The notes below the pieces were generated by a model. The model worked only from the letters and a program-made list of their open reading frames with translations. It was not told the DNA's origin and searched no databases. 64,000 nucleotides of DNA from Talinum fruticosum. Its lineage: Eukaryota > Streptophyta > Magnoliopsida > Caryophyllales > Talinaceae. Below are positions 45,244 through 57,434 of this stretch, in pieces. The stretch covers positions 620,001-684,000 of the forward strand of contig JAITYX010000046.1 in the NCBI GenBank assembly GCA_021018815.1, read 5' to 3'. The translations under genes and the position numbers were made by a program. How positions within the stretch are numbered: the stretch's first letter is position 1; each line of letters begins with the position of its first letter.

Positions 45244-47257
45244 AGTTGACTCGGTGAAACTAAGCTAGGAGTTATTATATGTTTGTGCTTTACGAGTTAC
45301 TCGAAACTATACCGAGTCGGACTCGGTATTTGAGAAAAATGGACTTTAAACTTTTGTAATCATCTCTACATTAGTGGAGAATTTGAGAAATTTCTTTTAA
45401 AATTTCTCTTTTTTATCTCTATATCGCGCTCATCGATCGGTTAACTAGCTGTTAGGAGAAAGACACTCGGAATTCTAACCATTGGAGGCAAAACCCTCAC
45501 ACCCGTCTAAGGCAACCGTAAGAGGCTTAGGTAAGACCAAATTCGAAGGACATTTCGTCGCTATAAATAGCATCCCTTTTCTTTATTTCGCTAATTTACT
45601 CTCTTCCAACCTAACTTCGTCGCATACTTGCTATCGCACACTAAGATCTCTATATTCCCAGTACTCTCTCTCTCTCTCTCTATCTCTCTCTCGTTCCTTA
45701 GAGCTCATTCTCTGTCACTTGAAAATCATCAGTCATACCTAAAACGAGTTCAGCCAAAGACTTTCTAGGGATCGCCACCAAGCAAACTCAAGAGGGTCCT
45801 TCTAACCCCTCCGAATCTTCTTCACCTAACACCTCACATTGGTTGAGAAGTTCTTCCCAACCACATCCTTCTCGTGGTTGAATCACATCAAAACCACTCG
45901 AGTCTAAAACTTCCTTTACTTCGGTGAGTTTATTTAACCGAACTCGTTTTGAGTTGTATTATAATCTTTCCTGCTCTAAGGGTGTCATCACCTCAAGCGT
46001 TTGCGACACATTTGTGCGCATAAACGTACCTTTCCCTCCTTCATCGTCTTTTCAAAGTTTCCTATCTCTTTCTCAACTGTAATGCCATCTCTTTCAATGA
46101 GATTACGGATGAGTTCTTTGAAATATACGCCACGGAAGTCCCTGTGTCATGGAAGAATTTCTTAATGACTCGGATGAAGACCGAGGACAGACTTCTCTGT
46201 TTCTTTCTTATGAGAACTTTCTTCTCGCATCATTCAAGCAAAGAGAATCCTAACTCAAAGATTCTAAAAGCTTTTCTCAATAATCTCAAGGGCTACGATG
46301 TAGCCCTCTTTCCATCTATCATTTAGCAGATGGCCACTATGCCAGCTCGGGCGAAGAAAAACTCTCCTCTTTCCTTCCGAGCCTTTCTAACCGTAGTTTT
46401 CAAGCAATTTAAGGTTCCCTTCCCTCACACCTAAATGTAGTGTCTAAGGCCACCATCGTTGTAGGCAAGAAGGAACTTCTTGACTCCTAAAGGTGCTTTA
46501 ATCAACCGGTGGTCTTTGAAAAGTAAGGTGAAAACCACCGTTGATCTTACCGTTGAAGATTTCAGTTTTGGGGACAAACAACCTTGACACGACATTTGAG
46601 CCTTGTATACAAGTAGAAAGGCCTTGTCTGCTGGTGATTGATAGCTTGAAGCCGATTACTTTTGTAATTCAAAAATAGGATAACCTCGTTTAGATAACCT
46701 GCAAAAGTAAACAATTTTGGTTCTCAAAGTATAAAATACTTTGGTGCAAGATTAGGCACGAGATAATAATTTAATTAAGATAATTAACTGTAAAATTATC
46801 TTAGGCCTAGAGGAGTGGAATTTTCTGAGTCTAATATTCATTAGACTAAGAATCCACCGGAGTCAATCTTAGGAAAGATCAAGTTATAAAGAAAATATCG
46901 GAATATAAGTACATGATCTAGAAAAATATTTCTCTAACAATCATGCTAACTTAGAAAGATGAATTAACGTTGTAATTCACTTTACCTAAGAATATGAAGT
47001 CAGAACATAGATTAAAAGTGTTAGAGAGATGGTTTGAACATGCGATAAAACTAAGTAGTGTATGAGTGACTCGGACACATTAGTGTGAGTTGATGAATAA
47101 AAATGTGTATTCCGAGTTAGTCGGAATCGAATGAAAATATATGCAATAGTTTCTATATTACTCAAAATGACTTGTAATCAAAACTTAGGAAGGATGCGGT
47201 TTGTACCTAAGTCATTGATAGCACTAAGAATGATATAAATTCGAGTCCGAGTCTTCA
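45244..47257 (+). repeat. Array unit 4
   Basis: TATA box 45561-45570, an expanded CT tract near 45665-45692, ORF3 part 45735-46490 (start ATA), minus-strand LTR to 47257. Confidence 0.85.
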
Positions 47258-49208
47258 AGTTGACTCGGTGAAACTAAGGTAGGAGTTATTATATGTTTGC
47301 GCTTTTGAGTCACTCAAAAGCTATACCTGAGTCGGACTCGAGTATTTGACAAAAACGGACTTAAAACTTCGAAATCATCTCTAGATTAGTGGAGAATTTC
47401 ATAAAGTTCTTTTAAAATTTATCTTTTTCTCTCTCTCTATCGCGCATATCGATCGGTGAACTAGCTGTTGGGAGAAAGACACTGGAATTCTAACCGTTAG
47501 AGACAGAACCGTCACACCTGTCCGAGACGACCGTTGGAGGATTAGGTCGAACGAACTCGAACGACTTTCCTTTTGCTATAAATAGCATCCCTTTTTCCTT
47601 TATTTTGCTACTTTACTCTTTTCTAACCTAATCTCTCACTTACTTGCTCGGCATACTAAGATCTCTGTATTCCCAGTACTCTCTCTCTCTCTCTCTCTCT
47701 CTCGTTCCTCCGAGCTCATTCTCTGTCACATGAAAATCATCAACCATACCTAAAAGAGGTTCAGCCAAAGGCTTTCTAGTGTCTGCAACCAAGAAACCTA
47801 GAACCAAGCAAACTCAAGAGGGTCTTCCAAAATCTTCGTCACCCAACACCTCACATTGGGTGAGAACTTCGCCCAACCATATCCATCTCATGGTAGAAGC
47901 ACATAAAAACCACTAGAGTCTACAACTTCGTTTACTTCAGTGAGTTTATTTACCCGGAACTTGTTGAATTCTATTATAATCTTTCCTACTCGAGGATGTC
48001 CTCACCTCAAGTTTGTATAACACAGTTGTGCACATAAACCTTTCGCTCCTCCATCGTCTATTCAAAGTTTCCTCTGTTTTCGTCAACTATAATCTCATCT
48101 CTTTCAACGAGATTACGGATGAGTTATTTGAAAAATACGCCAAGGAAGTCCCCGACTCACGGAAGAATTTCTCGGTGACTCGGATGAAAACTAAGGCCAG
48201 ACTTCTCTATTTCCTTCTTATGAGAACTTTCTTCTCTCACCATTCAAGCAAAGAGAATCCTAACTTAAAGATTCTTAAAGCTTTGTTCGATATTCTCAAG
48301 GGCTACGATGTAGACCTTTTCCCAGCTATCATTGAGAAGGTGGCCATCATGCCAGCTCGGGAAAAGAAAACCTTTATTCTTTCCTTTGGAGCCATTCTAA
48401 CTATAGTTTTCAAGCAGTTTAAGGTTCCCCTCCGCTCGGACCCAAATGCGAGTGTCTTAGGCTACCATCGTTGTTGGCAGGAACGAACTTCTTGACTCCT
48501 AAAAGTGCTTCAATCAACAGGTGGTGTCTCGAAAATTAAGGTGAAAACCACCGTTGAGCTTAGCGTTGAAGATTTCCAGCTTTAGAAACAGACAACCCTA
48601 ATACAACGATTCGAGCCTTGTCAAGAAGTACAAAAACCTTGCTGCTAGTGATTGACGACTGAAGCCGGTTACTTTTGTAATTCAAAAATGGGATAACCTC
48701 GTTTAGATAACCTACAAAAGTAAACAATTTTGGTTCTCAAAGTATAAAATACTTTGGTCCAAGATTAGGCACGAGATAATAATTTAATTAAGATAATTAA
48801 GTGGAAACTTATCTTAGGCCTAGAGCAGTTAAGTTTTCCGAGTCTAATATTCATTACACCGAGAATCCATCATAGGAAGTCTTAGGAAAGATCAAGTTAT
48901 AAAGAAAATATAAGAGTATAAGTTCATGATCTAGACAAATAATTCTCTAACAAACATGTTGACTTAGAAAGATGAATTAATGTTGTAATTCATTTTACCT
49001 CGGAATATAAAGTCGAAGTTAGATTAAAAGTGTTAGAGAGATGGTTTTAACATACGATTAAACTAAGTAGTGTCTCGAATGACTCGAAACATCGAGTGTG
49101 AGTTGATGAACAAGAATGTGTTTTCCGAGTCGAGTCATAATCAAATGAAAACATATGTAATAGTTTCGTATTACTCGGAATAGCTTATAATTCGAGTGTG
49201 AGTTTTCA
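47258..49208 (+). repeat. Array unit 5 (longest open ORF3 stretch)
   Basis: TATA box 47576-47585, CT tract near 47680-47703, ORF3 part 47746-48502 (start ATA). Frame 48013-48495 is open for 160 codons with VVHINLSLLHRLFKVSS, FFSHHSSKENPNLKILKALF and KGYDVDLFPAIIEKV. Minus-strand LTR to 49208, with a deletion of roughly 60 bases near 49190. Confidence 0.85.
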
Positions 49209-50161
49209 AATTGACTCAGTGAACTAAATTAGGCATTATTATATGTTTGTGCTTTCGAGTCACTAAGAAACGACACCGAGTCGGACTCGGTATTTGAGAA
49301 AAATGGACTTCAAACTTTTTAAATCATCTCTAGATTAGTGGAGAATATGAGAAATTTCTTTTAAAATTTCTCTTTTTCCTTGTCTCTACCGCGCTCATCG
49401 ATTAGTGAACTAGCCGTTGGGAGAAAGACACTGGAATTCTAACCGTTGGAGGCGGAACCGTCACACTGTCTAAGGTAACCGTTGGAGGATTAGGTCGAAC
49501 AAATTCGAAGGACATTCCTTTCCTCTAAATAACATCCCTTTTCTTTTATTTCGCGACTTTACTCTCTTCTAACCTAATCTCTCGCTTACTTGCTCTCGTA
49601 CACTAAGATCTCTCGTATTCTCAGCACTCTCTCTCTCCCTCTCGTTCCTTGTTGCTCATTCTCCGACACTTGAAAATCATCGTCATACCTAAAAGAGGTT
49701 CAGTCTAAGACTTTCTAGGGTCTACAACCAAGAAACCTAGAACCAAGAAAACTAAAGAGAATCCTTCTAACCCCTCCAAAATCTTCATCACCCAACACCT
49801 CACTTTGGATGAGAAGTTCTTCCCAACCACATCCTTCTCGTGGTTGAATCACATCAAAACCACTGGAGTCTACAATTTCCTTCGGTTCAGTGAGTTTATT
49901 TACCAAGACCTCGTTGTTGTTCTATTATAATCTTTCCTGCTCGGATGGTGTCATCACATCAAGAGTTTGCGACACATTTGTGCGCATAAACCATTCCCTT
50001 CTCCATCGTCTTCTCAAAGTTTCCTCTCTTTTTCTCAACTATAATCCCATCTCTTTTAACGAGATTATGGATGAGTTCTTTGAAAAATACGCCAAGGAAG
50101 TCCATATGTCACGGAAGAATTTCTCGGTGACTCGGATGAAGACTAAGGCCAAACTACTCTA

Positions 50162-51731
50162 TGAAGACTCGGACTTTACTCAAGCACAATTATGAGTTCT
50201 AACAAAGGAATCAGGTATAAGAATTTCTCACTTATAGAGTTTTGATTCCAAGGTGTTCTCTCGTACCTTAGAAACTTTTCTCGAGTGTTATAGTACTTTT
50301 CTCTAAGTCATATGACATTGACTTCATGTATTTCTTGCTTGTCTCTAAGTGACTCGGAAAACAGATATGCACTCACGCTTGTCTTACTTAGTTCCGAGTC
50401 CCTCATCACTTAGATTTATCGCATGTTGAAGTGACTAGTATTTCACTTAACCGCACTTAGGTCCGACTTCATGTTATAAGTCCTATTCTATTGTAGTCGG
50501 CGCTTCTAGTCCGAACCATGCTTAGTCTAAATCAAGTTTGTTTCACTCGATATTCGTTGTATAACTTGATTCTCGCTTAGACTAACTCGGATGGAATTTT
50601 GAGTTTCATGGATATTAGACTCGTAAAATTCCATTCCTTTTCTAACTCGGATAATTAATCGATCAATTATCTTAATTATATTATTATCTCGTGTCTAATC
50701 TTGGACCAAAGTATTTTATACTTTGAGAACCAATTTGATTTACTTTTGTAGGTTATTCAAACGAGGATACACTTTTTGAAATACAAAAGTAACCTAGCTT
50801 CAAGACGTCAAATCACCAGCAGACATGGCTTTTCCCCTTCTCTAGCCTAGCCCCGTAAGATTGTGTCGTGGCCGTCTGCTTCCAAATCTGGAAAACCGAA
50901 ACGCCAAGCTTAACGGTGGTTTCCACCTTATCCTTCAAGACACCGCCACTGGTTTTAGGACTTCCAAAGAAGTTAAGAACCATTGTCCAACGTTCATAGT
51001 TAACAACGGTCACAAAGGACTTCCAATCGAAGATGGAGATAACGGCTACTCGCCTGGTCATCTATAAAAGGAAGCCAACTTACAAGACTTGAAGATTGTC
51101 GAACCTATTGTTAATACATACTTGAGCAAAAGTCATTGTATTCACTTTCAATCTTCTACTTACAACTCCCACTCGTAATTCATTATATTCTCGAGTTGTA
51201 ACGTCTTGTACTTCGTTACAATCACTCTCTTCTTACTTTCTAAGTAAGGTCCCTTGACCGAGCTGTAAAGGTTAACTCAGCTTAGTTGTCCCTAGCATGT
51301 AAGGGTTCTCTCAGCTAGGAAGTACTAGATCAGATAAGGGAACTTCGAGTCTAGGAAAAACTTGTAAAGAGTTGTCGAAGGGAGCAACTTGGGTTCGGCC
51401 AGCCTACGGTATTTTGTGGACTCAAAATAGTGGATTGACTCCGTGCTTGGATTAGCACGGTCCGTAGTTTTCTGCCCCAGGAGGGTTTCCACATAATATC
51501 TGTGTATTAACTTTCCGAGTTCATTCTAGACTCGGACATACTCGACCGCAGCTTGAATCGCTTCCTTACTTTTTACCGAGATTTTGAGTTCATACTTTTC
51601 CGACCTTGTTTTAGACTCGTAATCATGCTTCGTCTCTACTTTGGCTAAAAGAGCTCAATCTTCACGAAAATCCTCCATCACCCTATTCACCCCCTCTAGG
51701 GTGACCGAGACTCTCCCGGAGCAAACCTTCA
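50162..51731 (+). repeat. E3 5' LTR
   Basis: TGAAGACTCGGACTTTAC to GCAAACCTTCA, 1570 bases; TATA box CTATAAAAGG at 51062-51071. It lacks about 36 bases present in the 3' LTR (near 60306-60342). Distinct subfamily from E2: the first about 30 bases after TGAAGACTCGGAC differ. Confidence 0.93.
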
Positions 51732-51733
51732 AT

Positions 51734-51746
51734 TGGTATCGTAGCC
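51734..51746 (+). other. Primer-binding site, initiator-Met tRNA type (E3)
   Basis: TGGTATCGTAGCC; the canonical site has CAGA where this copy has CGTA. Confidence 0.85.
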
Positions 51747-51791
51747 TAGCCTTTCGTAAAGGATCTAACCATCCAAAGGTTTAAAGATCAA

Positions 51792-53600
51792 ATGGCTCGT
51801 AACAACGGAGAGTTCGATGAAGGAAGATCTTCCATCGGACCACCAAAATTCAAAGGATCAAATTTCGTGCACTGGAAGAAGCTCATGGAATGTTTCCTCA
51901 TGGATCATGATGAAGATGTCCGGGACATCATACAAAATGGAAACTACATTCCCATGAAGACAGAAGAGTTCAGAATCATTCCCAAGACTAAGGCCGAGTT
52001 TACTCCGTGTGAAGTAGAGAAGTTCGAAAGAACTTCAAGGCAATGAACATTCCGATGTGCGCCATCAGCTCGAAGAATATAATCGAGTATCCGCTCGTGA
52101 TTCAGCCAAAGAAGTGTGGGACACACTGGTCAACACTTATGAAGGCACAAGCCAGGTCGGATAAGCGAAGATCAGCCAATATCTTCATAAATATGAGCTA
52201 TTCAAGATGGAGCCGAAGAGAACATTACTCGGATGTTCATTCGATTTACCGAGATTACCAACAATCTCAAATCTCTGGGTAAGAAGATTAACCACGAAGA
52301 AATGTGCAGAAAGATACTCGAAGCCTATCAAAGAGAAGATGGGGTCCCAAGGTGACGGCCATAGAGGAGGCTTAAAACCTATCACTCCTAAAGCCGGATG
52401 AGCTCATTGGGAAGCTTCTCACTCATGAAATCCACCTGGAAGAGGAGGATGCTGAGGGCAGTACCAAAAAGAACATAGCACTCAAAGCCTCGAAACCCGA
52501 GAAGCAAATCCGAGTTCCTCCGACTCGAAGAGGATCCCATGGCACTTATTGCAAGAGGTTTCAAGAGAATAATGAAGCACAAAAGATGGGATAAAAGGCC
52601 AAAAGAAGAATTCTATAAGAAAGATAAGAAGGACAGGAAAGGTAAGTATTCTTCTCCTTCAAAGTTATCTTTAACTAAGAATTCTGGATGTTTTGAGTGT
52701 GGCAAGAAAGACCACATAGTCAAAGACTATCTAAAGAGAAAAAGGGACAGAAAGAAGAAAAAGGCTATGATGGCAACATGGAGCGATGAGGACTCATCGA
52801 AGATAACGAGGACTCGGACGACTCAAAATGTCTAATGGCTATTTGTGACTCACAAGCGTAAGCAGAGTCGGACTCGGACAATGAGGAATCCAATCCTTAA
52901 GAGGTAATTGAGTACTTTCTCAAATTCTCCAAAGTTGATTTAGCAAAATATATTTTCACTTTGGAAGAAAAGTCCAATCTCGATTCTTCTCGTTTTAAAG
53001 AACAACTTGAGTTGATTTCCTCCGAGAGTAGTTCTTTAAAAATTGAGTTGGAAAACCGAGACTTACACTCGGAGAACTCAAGACTAGTGCTCAATCCAAT
53101 GAGACTGAGTCCGAGTTACTAAGAAAAGAAAATGAGCAACTAAAGCAAAAGCTCGACCGAGTCTCAAGATGTTGTTTTAAAATTCACTCAAGGTCGAAAA
53201 ACCTTGACATGCTCTTAGGATCTCAATGTGTCTCCTTCGAAAAAAAGGTGTTGGTTTCAACAAAGAGGAGGAATCCAATTCCTACTCGAGCTCTTCAAAA
53301 GGATTCCGTAACTGTAAAGTTCAGGAAAGCTGAGCATGGTCCCATTCATAAAAATGAAGAGAGGACTAGGCCCAGAGCAGCTTACAAGAAGAAACCATCT
53401 TCTCCAGTCTCCAAAGGAAAAGTTTTCAAAAAGAAAGAGACACGGACTCAGCTTCTTTAAAGAAAAGACTTAGAATCGGACTAAACCCAAAGTCATTCAA
53501 ATCTGGTTCCGAAAACCTTCTTCCTCATAAAAGGACCACAAGAAAGAGTGTTACTCGGGTTCGTTGGAGGGAGTGAGAAGGGTTAGATTGTCTTTATTTT
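51792..53600 (+). pseudogene. E3 gag
   Basis: Best-preserved gag start in the window. ATG 51792 opens 84 codons: MARNNGEFDEGRSSIGPPKF, then HWKKLMECFLMDHD and IIQNGNYIPM, the plant copia gag signature (W-x4-M-x3-L). A frameshift near 52030 follows. The frame 52539-52835 carries KHKRWDKRPKEEFYKKDKK and the knuckle CFECGKKDHIVKDY (52689-52730, Tyr as fourth ligand), then KRKRDRKKKKAMMATWSDE. A Glu-rich coiled-coil-like region (52900-53200) and a basic linker (frame 53209-53460) lead to protease. It would assemble the particle and bind the genomic RNA. Confidence 0.88.
52689..52730 (+). other. CCHC zinc knuckle with Tyr at the fourth ligand (E3)
   Basis: CFECGKKDHIVKDY, same substitution as E2 at 17068-17109. 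Confidence 0.88.
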
Positions 53601-54010
53601 GCAGGTCACTCGTAAGAGATCAAAAGGACACCGGTACCTTGACAAGTGGATGTTCACGTCACATGTCAGGAGACTCGTGACTCTTTTCCGAGTTAGAAAA
53701 ACATAAAGGAGGAAAGGTCACTTTTGAGGATGACAGCAAAGGCAAGATAGTTGGGATAGGCAAGATCGGAAAAGGATGCAATCTGGTCGCCCAGCTTTAC
53801 CTTGTCAAAGGATTAAAGTACAATCGCTCAAGCATCTCTCAATCGTGCGATAAAGGTCAAGAGGTAAGATTCACTCGCACTCAACTGTTACATTTCGATG
53901 TTACCACCAAAAAGATCAAACTATCGGTAACAGATCAGGTAACACTTATATTATTCCTCTTTCGACCCGAGTCGAATTTATCTTGCTTAAAAGCATCTTT
54001 TCATGATAAC
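53600..54010 (+). pseudogene. E3 protease region
   Basis: The active-site motif is recognisable at about 53638-53665, but an extra base in gacaagtgg breaks LDSGCSRHM after the catalytic Asp. GGKVTFEDDSKGKIVGIGKIGKG-like sequence follows, then the linker to the integrase zinc domain. No open frame spans the domain. Confidence 0.75.
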
Positions 54011-54880
54011 TTATGGACATGGCATCGTAGACTAGGCCATATTAGCATGCATACTATCAAGAAATTGGCATCTCATGGTTTGGTTAGGGGTTTACCTAAC
54101 CGTGCTTTTGAAAAGGATAAAGTTTGTGAAGCATGCACAAGAGGGAAACAAGTCATATCTTCATTCAAGTCTCTCAAGACAGCTTCCACATCTAAAGTAC
54201 TTGAGCTGCTACATATGGATTTATGTGGTGAAATCCTAGTTAAGAGTCTCTGAGGTAAATCATATATATTTGTTATTATTGATGATTATTCACGATTTAC
54301 CCGGGTGTGTTTTCTTAATCACAAAAATGAAGCATTCAAGGAGTTCAAGCAAGCTCTGCTGAAAAATCCAAGTTGAGTCGCGGACTGCATTCAGAGAATC
54401 GAACCGACCATTGAAGAGAATTTGATTACTCGGAATTCTCAAAGTTTTGCGACAAGAATGGAATCTCTCACAACTTCTCAGCTCCCGAACTCCTCAACAA
54501 AATGGAGTAGTAGAGAGAAAGAACAGAACTCTTGAAGAAATAGCAAGGACAATGATGATTGAGCACAAGTTACCTTACTATTTCAGGCGGAGGTAGCCAA
54601 CACAGACTAACTACACTCTAAATAGATGCCTCATGAGACCCATTCTGAAGAAAACACCTTATGAGCTCTACAAAGGGAAGAAACCAAATATTTCCTATTT
54701 CGCACCATTTGGATGTAAGTGTTTCGCTCACAACAATGGTAAGGATCACTCGACCAAGTTTGATGCTCGGTCGGATGAAGGTATTTTTCCGGGTTATTCT
54801 TCTCATAGTAAAGTTTATCGCATTTTCAATAAGAGAACTAACAAAAGTGGAAGAAAGCATCCACGTTGTGTTTGATGAGC
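54010..54880 (+). pseudogene. E3 integrase
   Basis: The zinc-binding part is read as WHRRLGHISMHTIKKLASHG then KVCEACTRGKQ (54020-54150). The first catalytic Asp is in LLHMDLCGEI (codon 54218). A stop interrupts the frame at 54251 and another replaces Gly in TDHG (second Asp codon 54406). The catalytic Glu is in NGVVERKN (codon 54513). KKTPYELYKGKKPNISYFAP follows (frame 54633-54875). The order and spacing match E2. Confidence 0.88.
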
Positions 54881-55289
54881 TTGCATAGGACTAACCAAGT
54901 GAATCTTCATACTCAGATCTGAAGCTCAACAGAGAAAATGATGAAACTGTCTACAAAGACTCAAACTCAACCGACTCGTAATGAAGTCACTCGTAACGAA
55001 GTGACTCGTAATGAGATAATTCAAGAGCCTCGCTCAAAACGAACAAGCTAATGAAGAAGATCACTCGTAACAAGCTTCGAAGATCGGATAGCTCAGCCCA
55101 CAAATCTTGTAAATCGAGAACCGGTAGAGCATTCAAGTTCACTTTTAGTCATCCACTAGAAAACATACTATCTAATATCAACAAGTGGGGTAAGAACTCG
55201 TTCCTCTCTTTAAAATCTATGTGCATTCACCGCATTCATTTCATTAGCTGAACCCAAAAATGCACTAAAAGCCCTAAATGAACCTCGAA

Positions 55290-56150
55290 TGGGTAGAGGC
55301 CATGCAAGAGGAACTCAATCAATTCGAAAGAAGCCAAGTCCGGACTCGACCAAACGACCTTCTAACCACCTAGTCATAAGAACCAAATGGGTTTTCACGA
55401 ACAAGCTGGATGAAGGTGGGGTGGTAGTCGAAACAAGGCTAGACTTATGGCTCAAGTTTACAATCAAGAAGAAGGGATTGATTGTGGGGAAACCTTTGCA
55501 CTCGTTGCAAGAATTGAAGCTATTAGAATATTGTTGGCATTTGCATCCAAGCATGTCTATCAAATTGTATCAAATGGATGTTAAGTGTGCATTTCTCAAT
55601 GGTTTTATTGAAGAGGAAGTCTATGTCGAGCAGACCTCCTGGTTTTGAAAACTCGTAGTTTCCAGATTATGTTTTCAAACTCCGAAAAGCTCTTTATGGT
55701 CTTAAACAAGCTCCCCGAGCTTGGTATGAAAGACTCGAGCAATTTCTTGGTTCAAAATGATTTTAGAAGAGGTCGGATCAACAAGACTCTCTTTATAAAA
55801 ACCAAGGGGAAAGATTTCCTTATTGTTCAAATCTATGTTGATGATATTAATTTTTAAGCTACTAATGAATTTATGTGCCGAGAATTTTCTCGAGTTAATG
55901 AGTTAGGAATTTCAAATGAGTATGATGGGAGAACTCAATTTCTTCCTTGGTCTACAAATCAAACAAGACAAAGATGGAATCTATGTCCATCAATAAAAGT
56001 ATACCAAGGAGTCGCTGAAGAAATATAAACTCCAAGATGCAAAACACGCATCTACACCCATGAGCAAGCAGAGATAAAACTTAACTCGGACGAGAAAGGT
56101 AAAGCAATAGATCGAAACTCTATCAAGGTCTGATTGGATCTTTGCTATAT
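55290..56150 (+). pseudogene. E3 reverse transcriptase
   Basis: RTKWVFTNKLDEGGVVVETR (55289-55648), [32 protein letters not shown] sequence, GRINKTLFIKTKGKDF and the catalytic YVDD at 55834-55845 in QIYVDDINF, followed by an in-frame TAA. In E2 the next residue pair is IF; here ATTTTT has lost a base. Continues through the connection DARYNVRVFVYAQ-like region near 56160-56330. Confidence 0.9.
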
Positions 56151-56776
56151 CTTACTTCCAGCCGGCCAGATATAATGTTCGAGTGTTTGTTTATGCGCAA
56201 GATTCCAAGCTAATCCAAAAGAATCACATCTCACTGCGGTGAAGAGAATATTCAGATATCTTGCAGGAACTTAGAACTTAGGTCTATGGTACTCAAGAGA
56301 CTCGTAACCGACCTTGACTGGATACTCGGATGCGGATTACGCTGGATACAAAGTTGATAGAAAGAGCACTTCGGAGCTTGCCAATTTCGGGTCAATCCCT
56401 AATATCTTGGCACTCAAAGAAGCAAAATTCAGTGGCTCTATCAACCGCCGAAGCTAAGTATATAGCAGCTGGAGCATGTTGCGCCGCATTTTATGGATAA
56501 AGCAACACTTGAGAGATCTTAGACTTTCTTTCAAATCGGTTCCAATCAAGTGTGATAATCAAAGTGCAATCAGCATCACATAGAATCCAGTTCAAGCACT
56601 CAAAGACAAAACATATTGAGGTCAAGTATCACTTCTTAAGAGACCATTTTGAGAAAGGTGATATTGAACTTGAGTTCATTCCTACTAATCTTCAATTAGC
56701 TGATATCTTTATAAAGCCTCTTGGTGAAGATCAATTTTGTTTTATTCGGAATGAGCTTGGTATGTTAAATGCATAA
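56150..56776 (+). pseudogene. E3 connection, RNase H and pol C-terminus
   Basis: Unlike E2, this copy retains the segment between RT and RNase H (56150-56330). RNase H: YSDADYAGYKVDRKSTS, WHSKKQNSVALSTAEA-like sequence (about 56405-56460) and VPIKCDNQSAISIT. The last frame (56552-56776) reads HSKTKHIEVKYHFLRDHFEK and LQLADIFIKPLGEDQFCFIR, and ends NELGMLNA at the native stop TAA 56774-56776. Confidence 0.9.
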
Positions 56777-57434
56777 TTGTGTGCTTTCTTATGTGAAAAT
56801 ATTCATTGCACAATTATGAGTTATATGCATTCAAATTGTTAATAACCATTAGTTCAGCTTGATTCAGTGATACCGAGCCAATAGTTATTATTTGTGTGAA
56901 GTTTCGAGTCACTCGAAATCTTAGCTGAGTCGGACTCGGACTTTTGAGAAAAATGGACATCAAATCTCCGGGATCATCTCTAGATAAGTGGAGAATTTCA
57001 GACTTTATTTTTAAAATCTTTTTCTCTCTCTCTCTCTCGCGAACCGTGATCAAACGCTAGCCGATGGATTTCAAACCACTTGAATCCTAACCGTTCAAGA
57101 AGAGAACCGTCACACCGGTCTAAGGTGACTCGATGGACGAGCCGAGTCGAACGGATAGTTAACGGATGTTTATCTTTCTATAAATAGCGCCTATTCATCT
57201 TTGTCTCATTACTTCACATTTCATTTACTATCTCTCTCTCATAAACAAAACTTCTTGCGGAAGCTTTCTACGTCTACAAGTGATCTCTGGACATTTTCAA
57301 GCGACGTAAAGATCATCTCAAGTAAGCTCGATCGCTCTCAACTCTTTCTTCTACTCTTTTCTTTCACTCTAGGTGACCTACTCTCTTCTCTTCTCCTCCT
57401 CAAAGCTTCATTCTTTTCTACTCTTCCTCACAAA
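56777..57434 (+). other. E3 pol-ORF3 spacer (ORF3 promoter and leader)
   Basis: 658 non-coding bases. Its 3' two-thirds match the spacer part of the array units, which begin at the equivalent of about 56853 (agcttgattcagtgatacc). Contains a CT tract (57021-57038), the TATA box at 57179-57188 and a pyrimidine-rich leader. Confidence 0.65.
57179..57188 (+). promoter_or_regulatory. TATA-like box upstream of ORF3 (E3)
   Basis: CTATAAATAG followed by CGCCTATTCATCTT, identical to E2; 247 bases before the ORF3 ATG. Confidence 0.55.

Noticed and set aside
57301..57416. Possible intron in the ORF3 leader (GTAAG near 57322, CTCTAG near 57373)
   Set aside because: The GTAAG is shared with E2 but the acceptor-like AG is not clearly conserved there, so splicing cannot be supported from sequence alone.
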